DNA from: Flammeovirgaceae bacterium UBA7330
GTDB lineage: Bacteria; Bacteroidota; Bacteroidia; Cytophagales; Cyclobacteriaceae
NCBI GenBank assembly: GCA_002471275.1
Contig: DKPQ01000017.1
Location: 62,001-126,000 of the forward strand
Length of the DNA stretch: 64,000 bases
Reading direction: 5' to 3'
This document shows positions 56,488 through 64,000 of the stretch, piece after piece; position 1 is the stretch's first letter; the number at the start of each line of letters is the position of its first letter. A program made the position numbers and the translations under genes. Under the pieces are notes generated by a model. That model worked only from the letters and a program-made list of their open reading frames with translations. It was not told where the DNA came from and did no database searches.

Positions 56488-57039
56488 ATGGATAGACGAA
56501 CCGCATTAAAACAATCAGCCTTGATGGCAGGAGCATTTGCCCTGTTGCCTTCCTGCAATTTCGGCCCGGATCGGGAACTGGTGGCACTGGATAATCTTCA
56601 GATCGATCTTGATCATCAGGACCTATTAGCGAAGGTGATCGAAACGATTATCCCTTCTACAGAAGCCGAACCCGGCGCAGAAGCGTTAAACCTTTATCGC
56701 TTTGTGCTGGTGATGGTGGATGATTGTGAACAAAAAGAAACACAACAGGTATTTGTAGATGGATTGAAGAAGTTCAAAGCCCTCTTAAAAGATAAGGTGG
56801 GACAGTCTTTTCCTCAGAAGGAACAGCAGGCAAATGAAGAGATCTTGACAGCAGCCACATCGCTGGAGGGGCTGTCAGCTGAAGAACAACCGGTCCAGGA
56901 ATTTCTTGCTATTGCCCGACGATACACCATTCAGGGCTACATGGGTTCAAAACATTATTTGACAGAGAAATTTCCTTATCAGCTGGTGCCTGGGCCTTAC
57001 CAGGATTGTGTGAATTCAGACGGATTAATTGTGATGTAA
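56488..57039 (+). CDS. Gluconate 2-dehydrogenase subunit 3-like small subunit of GMC dehydrogenase
   Basis: This 183-residue protein has a twin-arginine signal (MDRRTALKQSALMAGAFALL, then PSCNF). Its body matches the small (gamma) subunit family of flavin sugar dehydrogenases: LLAKVIETIIPSTEAEPGAE, FVLVMVDDCEQKETQQVFVD, FLAIARRYTIQGYMGSKHYL. Small subunits of this type carry the attached large subunit through the Tat pathway and help its assembly. The stop overlaps the start of the GMC gene (TAATG), so the two are made together. Confidence 0.9.
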   Translation: MDRRTALKQSALMAGAFALLPSCNFGPDRELVALDNLQIDLDHQDLLAKVIETIIPSTEAEPGAEALNLYRFVLVMVDDCEQKETQQVFVDGLKKFKALLKDKVGQSFPQKEQQANEEILTAATSLEGLSAEEQPVQEFLAIARRYTIQGYMGSKHYLTEKFPYQLVPGPYQDCVNSDGLIVM

Positions 57040-58748
57040 TGGCCAATTTTAATATAGATAGCGAAAAGAACAGAACCTATGATGCCATCGTGATTGGCTC
57101 GGGAATGAGTGGGGGCTGGGCAGCCAAAGAGCTGACAGAAAAGGGATTGAAGACCCTTGTTTTGGAACGGGGTCGCAATGTGGAGCACATCAAAGATTAT
57201 CCTACCACCACCATGATGCCATGGGAATTTGAGCACAATGGCAAGGTGGAGCAGAAGGTGATCGATGAAAATCCCATTGTGAGCAAATGCTATGCCTTTA
57301 GGGAGGATACTCAGCACTTTTTTACACGAGATGATGTTTCTCCGTACGTTCAGGAAAAGCCTTTTGACTGGATCCGTGCTTACCAGGTGGGAGGAAAATC
57401 ACTTTTATGGGCAAGACAAACCCAGCGATGGAGCGACTTTGACTTTGAAGGTCCTGATCGTGATGGTTTTGCTACCGACTGGCCAATACGATATCAAGAC
57501 ATTGCTCCATGGTACAGCCATGTAGAGAAATTTGTTGGAATTGCAGGGGATAAAGATGGGCTGGACAATTTGCCTGATGGTGAATTTCTTCCTGCCCTGG
57601 AGCTCAACTGTGTAGAAAAATATTTTAAGGAAAAGCTGGAAAGTCAGTTCAAAGGTAGAAATGTGATCAGCGGCAGGTGTGCCCACCTGACTCAGCCCCA
57701 GGAGATCCATCTTCAGCAAGGCAGAGGCCAGTGTCAGAACAGGGTACTTTGTCAGCGTGGTTGTCCTTTTGGTGGCTACTTCAGTGCTAATTCATCTACC
57801 ATTCCATGGGCTGCGAAAACGGGTAATCTAAGTCTTCGTCCTGATTCGGTTGTTCACTCAATCATCTATGATGAGGACAAGGGACGGGCGACAGGTGTAA
57901 GAGTCATTGATGCCAAAACAAAAGAAACCATTGAGTTTTATGCTCCCGTGATCTTTGTCAATGCAGGTGCATTAAACACCAATCAGTTATTGCTTAATTC
58001 GAAGAGCAACCGATTCCCCGAAGGGCTGGGCAATGACAATGGATTGCTTGGTAAATACATAGCGTTCCACATCTATCGTGCAAGGATATCTGCAGAGTAT
58101 GACGGTTTTCTGGATAAAACTACCGTTGGCAGACGTCCTACCAGTGGATACATCCCCAGGTTCAGGAATGTCTACCGACAGGAAACAGATTTTCTGAGGG
58201 GTTATGCAGCGGGCTTTAGTGCATCACGAAGGATTGAAAGATCCTACGATGGAATTGGTGAAGAGCTTAGACAAAACCTGCTGAATCCCGAATGGGGTGT
58301 CTGGCGCGTGGGATCTCATATGATGGGTGAGACCATCCCTAAAGAGACCAATTACATAAACCTTACCTCAGACAGTGATGAGTTTGGTATTCCGCTCCTC
58401 AATATCAAAGTGGATTACGACGACAATGACGAAAAGATGATCCTGGATTTCCAGGAGCAATTCACTGAAATGTATGAAAAGGCCGGCTTCACCAATATCC
58501 GAACCACGGATTCCCATCAGGCACCAGGTCTCGATATTCATGAAATGGGTGGTGTACGTATGGGGAAAGACCCTAAAATATCTTTACTGGATGAGCATCA
58601 CAGGTTACATGCCTGTAAGAATGTATTCGTCACAGATGGTGCCTGCATGACCTCTACGAGTACCCAGAACCCTTCATTGACCTATATGGCTTTTGCTGCA
58701 CGTGCGGCGAATTTTGCTGTGGAGGAGGGTAAGAAGGGGAATGTTTAA
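57039..58748 (+). CDS. GMC-family FAD sugar dehydrogenase, large subunit (glucoside 3-dehydrogenase-like)
   Basis: This protein has 569 residues from ATG 57039, which overlaps the previous stop by one base; the upstream codon at 57006 would lie within the small-subunit gene. FAD motif is AIVIGSGMSGGWAAKELTEK, then LVLERGRNVEH. Cysteines 232, 238 and 242 (QCQNRVLCQRGCPFGGY) sit where related dehydrogenases hold a small iron-sulfur cluster. The C-terminal active site has HEMGGVRMGKDP (His) and TQNPSLTYMAFAARAAN (Asn). No signal of its own is seen, so it should be carried by the small subunit. It probably oxidises the C3 hydroxyl of a glycoside and passes electrons to a cytochrome c not found beside it. 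Confidence 0.9.
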   Translation: MANFNIDSEKNRTYDAIVIGSGMSGGWAAKELTEKGLKTLVLERGRNVEHIKDYPTTTMMPWEFEHNGKVEQKVIDENPIVSKCYAFREDTQHFFTRDDVSPYVQEKPFDWIRAYQVGGKSLLWARQTQRWSDFDFEGPDRDGFATDWPIRYQDIAPWYSHVEKFVGIAGDKDGLDNLPDGEFLPALELNCVEKYFKEKLESQFKGRNVISGRCAHLTQPQEIHLQQGRGQCQNRVLCQRGCPFGGYFSANSSTIPWAAKTGNLSLRPDSVVHSIIYDEDKGRATGVRVIDAKTKETIEFYAPVIFVNAGALNTNQLLLNSKSNRFPEGLGNDNGLLGKYIAFHIYRARISAEYDGFLDKTTVGRRPTSGYIPRFRNVYRQETDFLRGYAAGFSASRRIERSYDGIGEELRQNLLNPEWGVWRVGSHMMGETIPKETNYINLTSDSDEFGIPLLNIKVDYDDNDEKMILDFQEQFTEMYEKAGFTNIRTTDSHQAPGLDIHEMGGVRMGKDPKISLLDEHHRLHACKNVFVTDGACMTSTSTQNPSLTYMAFAARAANFAVEEGKKGNV

Positions 58749-58778
58749 GAACACTTTGCTGAGACTGTTAACCCATCC

Positions 58779-60032
58779 ATGAATAAAGTCCTGATAACCG
58801 TAATATTCCTTCTCCTATTCATCTGTGGGTTTGCCAATCTCACGGATTCCAATGATACTGACTTTCAGGAGAGAGGGGGCCTTAACAATCTTTTCACCAG
58901 GTTCAAGACGCAGGATACAGTACGTGTAGCTTACCTCGGGGGTAGCATTACGGCCCAACCCGGTTGGAGGGTGTATTCCCGGGAATGGCTGGATCAGCAG
59001 TTTCCCGACACTGAAGTGGTCGAGATTCATGCTGCTATCGGTGGAACAGGCTCACCATTCGGAGCTTTCCGGTTGCAGGACCATGTACTAAGGCACAAAC
59101 CGGACCTGGTTTTTGTAGAATTTGCGGTGAATGACTCCAATACAGATTCGGAAACCATTACCCAGTCAATGGAAGGTATTGTGCGGCAAATCTGGGAGCA
59201 GGATCCGAAAACAGATATTTGTTTTGTCTATACAATAAAATCTGACTTCATTGAAATCTATGAGTCGGGTAACCTTCCAGTTTCTGTCGAAACAATGGAG
59301 AAGATCGCTGATCATTACCAAATCCCAACCATAAATTTCGGTCCTGAAGTTTTAAGAAGGGTCAATGCTGGTAAACTGCTTTTTAAAGGAGATGAGGCAG
59401 CAAAGGATACGATCGAGGTATTTAGTCCGGACAATGTTCATCCCTATACCGATTCAGGACATAAAGTCTACCATGAAGTGTTTGTAAAGGCGTTCAGCCA
59501 ATTCAAATCGGGGAAGACCTCAAAGTTGAAAAAGCATAAAATCAAGAAGCCTCTGCATTCAACACCCCTGGTACATGCTAAAATGATTGATTGGGAAGCA
59601 TTAAACGATCAGGGTAAGCTCGATCCCGTCAGGACAGATGGCCATGCACAGTTTGACAAATTCACCAGGTTTTTTGATTCTGTGGGAGAAGGGCAGCCTG
59701 ATGATCTCATTAGTTTCAGTTTCAAAGGTCGTGCATTTGGGTTTTATGATGTGATTGGTCCCGGATCAGGTAGTCTGATTGTGAGCGTTGATGGTGAGGA
59801 GCAGGTTTATCCGCGATTTGATCCATACTGTACCTACTGGAGGATTAGCTATAAGACCATTAGTGGGTTGTCAGATACTTTACACAAAGTCACCATAAAG
59901 GTGTCTGATCAGTTGCTGGACAAAGAAAGTATTCTAGCCAAACGGAACAATCCATTGGAACCTATCGAGAATTACAAAGACCACAATTGGTACCTGGCCA
60001 GGTTGCTTCTGGATGGGGAGTTGGTGGATTAA
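58779..60032 (+). CDS. Secreted SGNH/GDSL-type esterase with C-terminal beta domain
   Basis: This 417-residue protein has a signal peptide (about 1-19, LLLFICGFANL). SGNH blocks: Ser in RVAYLGGSITAQPGW, Gly in HAAIGGTGSPFGAFR, Asn in LVFVEFAVNDSNTDSE, and Asp/His in FSPDNVHPYTDSGHKVY. The hydrolase part covers about 40-245. A second beta-rich domain (about 265-417; DLISFSFKGRAFGFYDVIGP) may bind carbohydrate. It probably removes acetyl or other acyl groups from the glycan handled by locus D. It lies 30 bases after the GMC gene and closes the rightward arm. Confidence 0.88.
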   Translation: MNKVLITVIFLLLFICGFANLTDSNDTDFQERGGLNNLFTRFKTQDTVRVAYLGGSITAQPGWRVYSREWLDQQFPDTEVVEIHAAIGGTGSPFGAFRLQDHVLRHKPDLVFVEFAVNDSNTDSETITQSMEGIVRQIWEQDPKTDICFVYTIKSDFIEIYESGNLPVSVETMEKIADHYQIPTINFGPEVLRRVNAGKLLFKGDEAAKDTIEVFSPDNVHPYTDSGHKVYHEVFVKAFSQFKSGKTSKLKKHKIKKPLHSTPLVHAKMIDWEALNDQGKLDPVRTDGHAQFDKFTRFFDSVGEGQPDDLISFSFKGRAFGFYDVIGPGSGSLIVSVDGEEQVYPRFDPYCTYWRISYKTISGLSDTLHKVTIKVSDQLLDKESILAKRNNPLEPIENYKDHNWYLARLLLDGELVD

Positions 60033-60057
60033 AAGGTGATCTGGTTCATGCCTTTTT
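60031..60057 (+). terminator. Weak terminator after locus D
   Basis: AAAAGG (60031-60036) pairs with CCTTTT (60051-60056) and a further T follows, directly over the stop codon of the esterase gene. The stem is short. Confidence 0.35.
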
Positions 60058-60159
60058 AACGTATCCCAACATTATCTTCTATTCAAATAATCGCATTTGA
60101 GAAATTAAATTTCAGGTGAAATTATGTAATTTTCAAAATTCATAGCCCTAACCTGATCA

Positions 60160-60804
60160 TTGAAATCCCTAAAGCTAACCGACCAAAGATCGAAATCAGA
60201 TGCTGAAACAGGTTTGAAGATCCATCCGATCAACCCGTTTCAGTCATTAACGGATGCTGATATCTGGAAGGCCATAAAGTCGGGAGATCAGAAAGCCTTA
60301 AGCTATATTTATGAAAGACACCTCAATGATTTATTTCGCTTCGGGTGTCAGTTCACGCAGAACAGGGACCTCATCAAAGATTGCATTCAGGATGTCTTCA
60401 TAGCTATTGGTTATAAGGATAGCAACTCTTCTGTGAGCTCCATTAAATCGTATCTATTTAAATCACTCTACAGAGAGATCATTAGAAGGCTTAAGAGGGA
60501 TGGTAGATCCAAAGAGCTACAGGAGGGTAGCTTTGAAGTTGAGTTGGATATTGAATCATCCATGGTACTCAAGGACCACCATCGGGAAAAACTTGCTAAA
60601 GTCCAGTCAGGCCTAAAAGCACTTTCTCCTAAGCAAAGACAGGTGATCCTGCATTACTATTATGATGGACTCACCTATGATGAAATTGCCCAGGTGATGG
60701 GGATTCAGCACAAAAATACCGTAGCAAAATTGATGTCCAGAGCCATAGAAATGCTCAAACAGATCACTATCAGTGTGATTTTGGTCCTCTTCTCCACTTT
60801 CTGA
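60160..60804 (+). CDS. FecI-like ECF RNA polymerase sigma-70 factor, locus E
   Basis: This 214-residue protein is of a slightly different subtype from those of loci A-C. It has an N-terminal extension of about 35 residues, then region 2 (IWKAIKSGDQKALSYIYERH, LIKDCIQDVFIAI) and region 4 (LSPKQRQVILHYYYDGLTYD, helix-turn-helix IAQVMGIQHKNTVAKL). It ends in a hydrophobic segment (ITISVILVLFSTF). The start is TTG 60160: an in-frame TGA lies two codons upstream and no ATG occurs before region 2. Confidence 0.88.
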   Translation: MKSLKLTDQRSKSDAETGLKIHPINPFQSLTDADIWKAIKSGDQKALSYIYERHLNDLFRFGCQFTQNRDLIKDCIQDVFIAIGYKDSNSSVSSIKSYLFKSLYREIIRRLKRDGRSKELQEGSFEVELDIESSMVLKDHHREKLAKVQSGLKALSPKQRQVILHYYYDGLTYDEIAQVMGIQHKNTVAKLMSRAIEMLKQITISVILVLFSTF

Positions 60805-60887
60805 TAAGAAATTTTATTTTTTTTTCTTGTATTCATGGGATACTCCTGGTTTTGAGATTACTCATTAGAGTAAAGGACCGAAACCCA

Positions 60888-61919
60888 ATGGTGAAATACG
60901 AACATTATGATGTATGGGATTTTGTGAAGGATGAATATTTCCTGAGCTGGGTGAGGTATGGGGATCCCGAGGCAGAAAAGTTCTGGAAGAAGTGGTTGAC
61001 ACATTACCCACACAAAGAAGAAGATATTCTTCTGGCCAGGAGCATTGCATCGGGAATGCAATATGCCTCAGATGATGCACCTTCTGAAAAGGAATCCATC
61101 GAGATGTTTGAAACCATCGTGAAGGGTCGCCAAAAAGTACAGACACAAAAGCAGATCACGATCTCTCAATATATCATGAGATATGCTGCGGTATTGATTT
61201 TAGGTGTTGGGATGATCGCTTTCTATATGTATTCCTCCCAGGAGTCTACACCCATAGTCGAGGAAGCTCCGGTTAAATGGATTCAAAAGGAAAATCCGCG
61301 AGGAATGAAATCAACTATTTGGCTGAGTGACGGTACAAAAGTCAGGTTGAACGCTGAAACGGTCATCAGTTACCCTGAGCAGTTCTCTAATTCTTTGAGA
61401 GAAGTGATTGTAGAGGGAGAGGCTTTTTTTGAAGTGAAACGCAATGAAACCAAACCTTTTATAGTAAAATCGAATGGAGTGGAAACGCGTGTGTTGGGAA
61501 CTAGCTTCAATGTGAAAGCCTATACAGGAGCAGGCCGGGTTGAGGTGGGTGTGACTGAAGGTAAGGTCAGAGTGACCGGTTCTGGACTTGGTGAGCAATC
61601 TGCAATGGACCTACTTCCTAATCAAATGTCTGTGATCAACCTTGAAACCCACCGCATGGAAAAAGTCAGTTTTGACCCGGCGGAAACGCTGGCATGGAGG
61701 GACTGGACGCTTAGATTCAAGAAAAAGACCCTCAAAGATATTTTTCATGAAATAGAGCGGTGGTATGCGGTGGATATTGAAGTGGGATCAACCATTGATC
61801 TCAACCAGTCATATTCCGGAGTTTTCGAGAATGAACCCCTGGATGCTGTGCTTAAAGTGCTTGCCCACAATGCGGAGTTCAGTTTTACCATCAACGATAA
61901 TAAAGTGAAGATCAAATAA
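60888..61919 (+). CDS. FecR-family anti-sigma factor, locus E
   Basis: This protein has 343 residues from ATG 60888 (TTG 60852 would add 12). The N-terminus FVKDEYFLSWVRYGDPEAEK is a usual FecR opening. The membrane helix is at about 96-114 (YAAVLILGVGMIAFYMY). The FecR domain is about 135-240 (IWLSDGTKVRLNAETVISY, VEGEAFFEVKRNE, VLGTSFNVKAYT) and DUF4974 about 270-343 (FKKKTLKDIFHEIERWYAVD). An inverted repeat (TTACTC 60858-60863, GAGTAA 60868-60873) lies 15 bases before the start and could fold in the leader. The conserved spacer block of loci A-C is absent here. Confidence 0.9.
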   Translation: MVKYEHYDVWDFVKDEYFLSWVRYGDPEAEKFWKKWLTHYPHKEEDILLARSIASGMQYASDDAPSEKESIEMFETIVKGRQKVQTQKQITISQYIMRYAAVLILGVGMIAFYMYSSQESTPIVEEAPVKWIQKENPRGMKSTIWLSDGTKVRLNAETVISYPEQFSNSLREVIVEGEAFFEVKRNETKPFIVKSNGVETRVLGTSFNVKAYTGAGRVEVGVTEGKVRVTGSGLGEQSAMDLLPNQMSVINLETHRMEKVSFDPAETLAWRDWTLRFKKKTLKDIFHEIERWYAVDIEVGSTIDLNQSYSGVFENEPLDAVLKVLAHNAEFSFTINDNKVKIK

Positions 61920-61979
61920 TAAACGTTAGCCAAAATGATGCCCCAACAAAATACCCCATTTAACACAAGCTAAATAAGA

Positions 61980-62033
61980 AATGCTCCGATCGCTCTGGAT
62001 GAATTGAAGCCTCTCCAGGGAAACCGAAGCATT
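61980..62033 (+). promoter_or_regulatory. Hairpin in the fecR-susC spacer, locus E
   Basis: Bases 61980-61999 pair imperfectly with 62014-62033 (ends AATGCT/AGCATT and CTGGA/TCCAG are well matched, about 15 of 20 positions plus one G-U). It lies 60 bases after fecR and 50 before susC, the same relative place as in loci A-C. Confidence 0.5.
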
Positions 62034-62083
62034 AAAATCTGCAGCTCTAATTACTAATTACAACAACTAAAAACTTACAGATT

Positions 62084-64000
62084 ATGAATTCAAATCTACG
62101 AAGAAAAATTATAATCATGAGTCAGGTAACGCTGGTGATATACCTTCAGTTTTTCCTGTGTTCGTTGCTGTTTGCCAACAGTACTTCGGCACAAAGGATG
62201 AAGGATATATACGTTACGGTATCTTTCTCTGAGGCCTCTATAGATGAGGTTTTTAAATCATTGAAAAGAGAGACTGGTTTTAACTTTCTGTATAATGACA
62301 GTAAGATCAGACGTATTGAAGGAATCTCATTTCAAGCGAATAATGAATCCCTTGAGGAAGTGCTCAAAAGCCTTTCTATTACGAGTGAGCTCCAATTCAG
62401 GCGGGTAAACAATACCATTTCAGTGAAGCGTTATGAAGCACAGGAGTCTGTTCCCCGTATTGAAGAAACGCTGGCTATTGATGTATCAGGTAAAGTAACA
62501 GACGAAAATGGAGATGGCTTACCTGGAGCAACTATCCAGGAAAAAGGAACAACAAATGGAACGATCACGGATGTTGACGGGAAATTTTCTTTGAATGTAC
62601 CTGAGGATGCAGTGATCACGGTATCGTTTGTGGGGTATAAGACATTTGAAGTCTCCCTGAATGGTAGATCTGTTCTGGATGTGAGTTTAGAGGCAGACAT
62701 TTCTGCGCTTGAAGAAGTTGTGGTAGTTGGATATGGTGAAGTTAAGAAAAGTGATTTGACCGGGTCGGTGAGTACTGTGAAGGGTGATGATATTGCAAAC
62801 AGGCAAACACCACAAATTTCACAGGCCTTACAGGGCGCGGTTCCTGGGGTTATGGTAACAAGATCAAATAATGCACCAGGATCTGATGCAACCATTAGAA
62901 TAAGAGGTATCACAACCATCGGGGATAGCAATCCTTTGGTGATCATTGATGGTGTGCCTGGAAATCTTAATGATGTCAATCCGATAGATGTTGAAAGTAT
63001 CACAGTGCTAAAAGATGGAGCTTCAGCCTCAATTTATGGGTCAAGAGCTGCAGCTGGTGTCATACTTATCACAACAAAAAGAGCAGAGTCCGGACAATTG
63101 AATATTGAGTACAATGTTGAATATGGGGTAGAAAAACCGACCACTCTTCCGGAATTTTCTGATGTAATTCGATATATGGAAATAACGAATGAATTGAGAT
63201 GGAATGATAACGGAAATACTGGAGATGAAAATCCAATCTATTCCAGGGATTTTATTGATGATTATTTATTGATGAATGCAAGTGACCCTGATACTTATCC
63301 AAACACTGATTGGGTGGAATTGATTTTAAGAAAGAATGCACCACGGCAGAGTCATGTGATAAGCGTAACTGCTGGCTCTAAAGATATTCGCACAAAAGCC
63401 ACAATAACTTATGATAAGATAGAGGGGCTGTATGATCGTTCTTATGAGAGGTTAACCGGTAGGATCAACAACGATGTAACAATAAATAAATATCTGTCAG
63501 TGACTCTGGATTTATATGCTAAGAGGTCAACAAATAAGTCATTGAATGGTCAGCCAATTAATCACATGTGGTTGATGCCTGGCATCTATCCAGCGACCTG
63601 GTCTGATGGTAGAATAGCTGAAGGTAAAATTGGAGTAAACCCATATGCAAGCTATAATTTCGGAGGGTTTAACAATACATTTAACAACCAAATAAGAGGT
63701 AAGGCATCAATTGATTTTAAGCCAATTGATGGTCTTAAGTTTTCAGCCATTGTTTCTCCAACAATAAATTTCACTAAATCTAAAGCACTCAGGAAAAAGT
63801 TACCTTATTATGATCAGGACGATCCAACTATTTTGGATGGATATATTGAAGGTTTGAGTAGCACGGGATTAACCGAAAGTCGCTCTGAAGGGTATTATAT
63901 TACCTCTCAGTTGTTGGCTAGCTATAATAAGACAATTGCTGATCATTCTATCAACCTGATGGCGGGATATGAGAATTATTATAATTTTTTCGAGAATGCC
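62084..64000 (+). CDS. SusC-like TonB-dependent receptor with STN domain, locus E (3' end missing)
   Basis: The frame stays open from ATG 62084 to the window end, giving the first 639 residues. Signal sequence is about 1-37 (FFLCSLLFANSTSAQRM). The STN domain is at about 42-110 (ASIDEVFKSLKRETGFNFLY, EEVLKSLSITSEL). The carboxypeptidase-like domain is at about 130-208 (VSGKVTDENGDGLPGATIQE, SFVGYKTFEV). The plug starts at VVVVGYGEVKKSDLTGSV and runs to GVILITTKRA, and part of the barrel follows. The plug and early barrel strongly resemble the locus A SusC (TNELRWNDNGN and NTDWV in both), so the two are paralogues that may import related glycans. Confidence 0.93.
   Translation, partial: MNSNLRRKIIIMSQVTLVIYLQFFLCSLLFANSTSAQRMKDIYVTVSFSEASIDEVFKSLKRETGFNFLYNDSKIRRIEGISFQANNESLEEVLKSLSITSELQFRRVNNTISVKRYEAQESVPRIEETLAIDVSGKVTDENGDGLPGATIQEKGTTNGTITDVDGKFSLNVPEDAVITVSFVGYKTFEVSLNGRSVLDVSLEADISALEEVVVVGYGEVKKSDLTGSVSTVKGDDIANRQTPQISQALQGAVPGVMVTRSNNAPGSDATIRIRGITTIGDSNPLVIIDGVPGNLNDVNPIDVESITVLKDGASASIYGSRAAAGVILITTKRAESGQLNIEYNVEYGVEKPTTLPEFSDVIRYMEITNELRWNDNGNTGDENPIYSRDFIDDYLLMNASDPDTYPNTDWVELILRKNAPRQSHVISVTAGSKDIRTKATITYDKIEGLYDRSYERLTGRINNDVTINKYLSVTLDLYAKRSTNKSLNGQPINHMWLMPGIYPATWSDGRIAEGKIGVNPYASYNFGGFNNTFNNQIRGKASIDFKPIDGLKFSAIVSPTINFTKSKALRKKLPYYDQDDPTILDGYIEGLSSTGLTESRSEGYYITSQLLASYNKTIADHSINLMAGYENYYNFFENA

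Noticed and set aside
62431..63003. 190-codon minus-strand frame inside the locus E susC
   Set aside because: It is a shadow of the conserved plug region; the same kind of antisense frame recurs in the other susC genes.
1..64000. CRISPR arrays, tRNA/rRNA genes, transposases, phage genes
   Set aside because: Looked for on both strands. No regularly spaced repeats, tRNA-like cloverleaf with a CCA/TTCGA arm, or transposase/integrase frame was recognised.

Overview
The window comes from a Bacteroidota genome, most likely a free-living, possibly marine, member of the Cytophagales. The grounds are the repeated SusC/SusD outer-membrane glycan uptake pairs, FecI-like sigma / FecR anti-sigma cassettes, Bacteroidota-style spacing with few Shine-Dalgarno sites, and several secreted families typical of marine glycan degraders (sulfatase, PSD1/DUF1501 proteins, DUF1080, DUF6807, FG-GAP proteins). 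No rRNA, tRNA, CRISPR array, transposase or phage gene was seen. The taxon is an inference from gene content only.

Layout. (1) 2-1461: the 3' part of a GH109-like Gfo/Idh/MocA protein and an orphan VapB-like antitoxin. (2) 1601-14328: glycan locus A, with sigma, FecR, SusC (STN type), SusD, a large internally duplicated lipoprotein of unknown function, an FAD-dependent oxidoreductase and a sulfatase. (3) 14424-29519: locus B, with sigma, FecR, SusC, SusD, then a tightly packed operon of a PSD1-type cytochrome protein, a DUF1501 protein, a DUF2231/cytochrome/LRR membrane protein, an FG-GAP protein and a TIM-barrel isomerase. (4) 29629-38035: locus C, with sigma, FecR, SusC, SusD and an FG-GAP/lyase-like protein. 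(5) 38100-42949: an unlinked group (Gfo/Idh lipoprotein, DUF3024, two DinB proteins, an endonuclease/exonuclease/phosphatase-fold protein, a GNAT acetyltransferase), followed by about 500 bases of non-coding, repeat-rich DNA. (6) 43468-60032: locus D, built around an AraC regulator. A leftward arm carries a DUF6807 (PmoA) protein, Gfo/Idh, an SDR and mannonate dehydratase. A rightward arm carries SusC without STN, SusD, DUF1080, a GMC oxidoreductase with its small subunit, and an SGNH esterase. (7) 60160-64000: the start of locus E (sigma, FecR, SusC cut by the window end).

How it fits together. Each SusC/SusD pair should import one oligosaccharide class. Loci A, B, C and E have the parts for trans-envelope signalling: the STN domain of SusC touches FecR, which holds or releases the sigma factor. 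Locus D instead has a cytosolic AraC regulator and its SusC has lost the STN domain. Locus D joins uronate catabolism (fructuronate to mannonate to 2-keto-3-deoxygluconate) with a likely periplasmic glycoside 3-oxidation route (GMC dehydrogenase plus DUF1080 3-keto-glycoside hydrolase). Locus B joins glycan uptake with c-type cytochrome-motif proteins of unknown role.

The most notable non-coding signals are: a block of conserved position upstream of three fecR genes; a hairpin in every fecR-susC spacer; non-ATG starts on all four sigma genes; and a shared 12-base word flanking the AraC gene that may be its operator.
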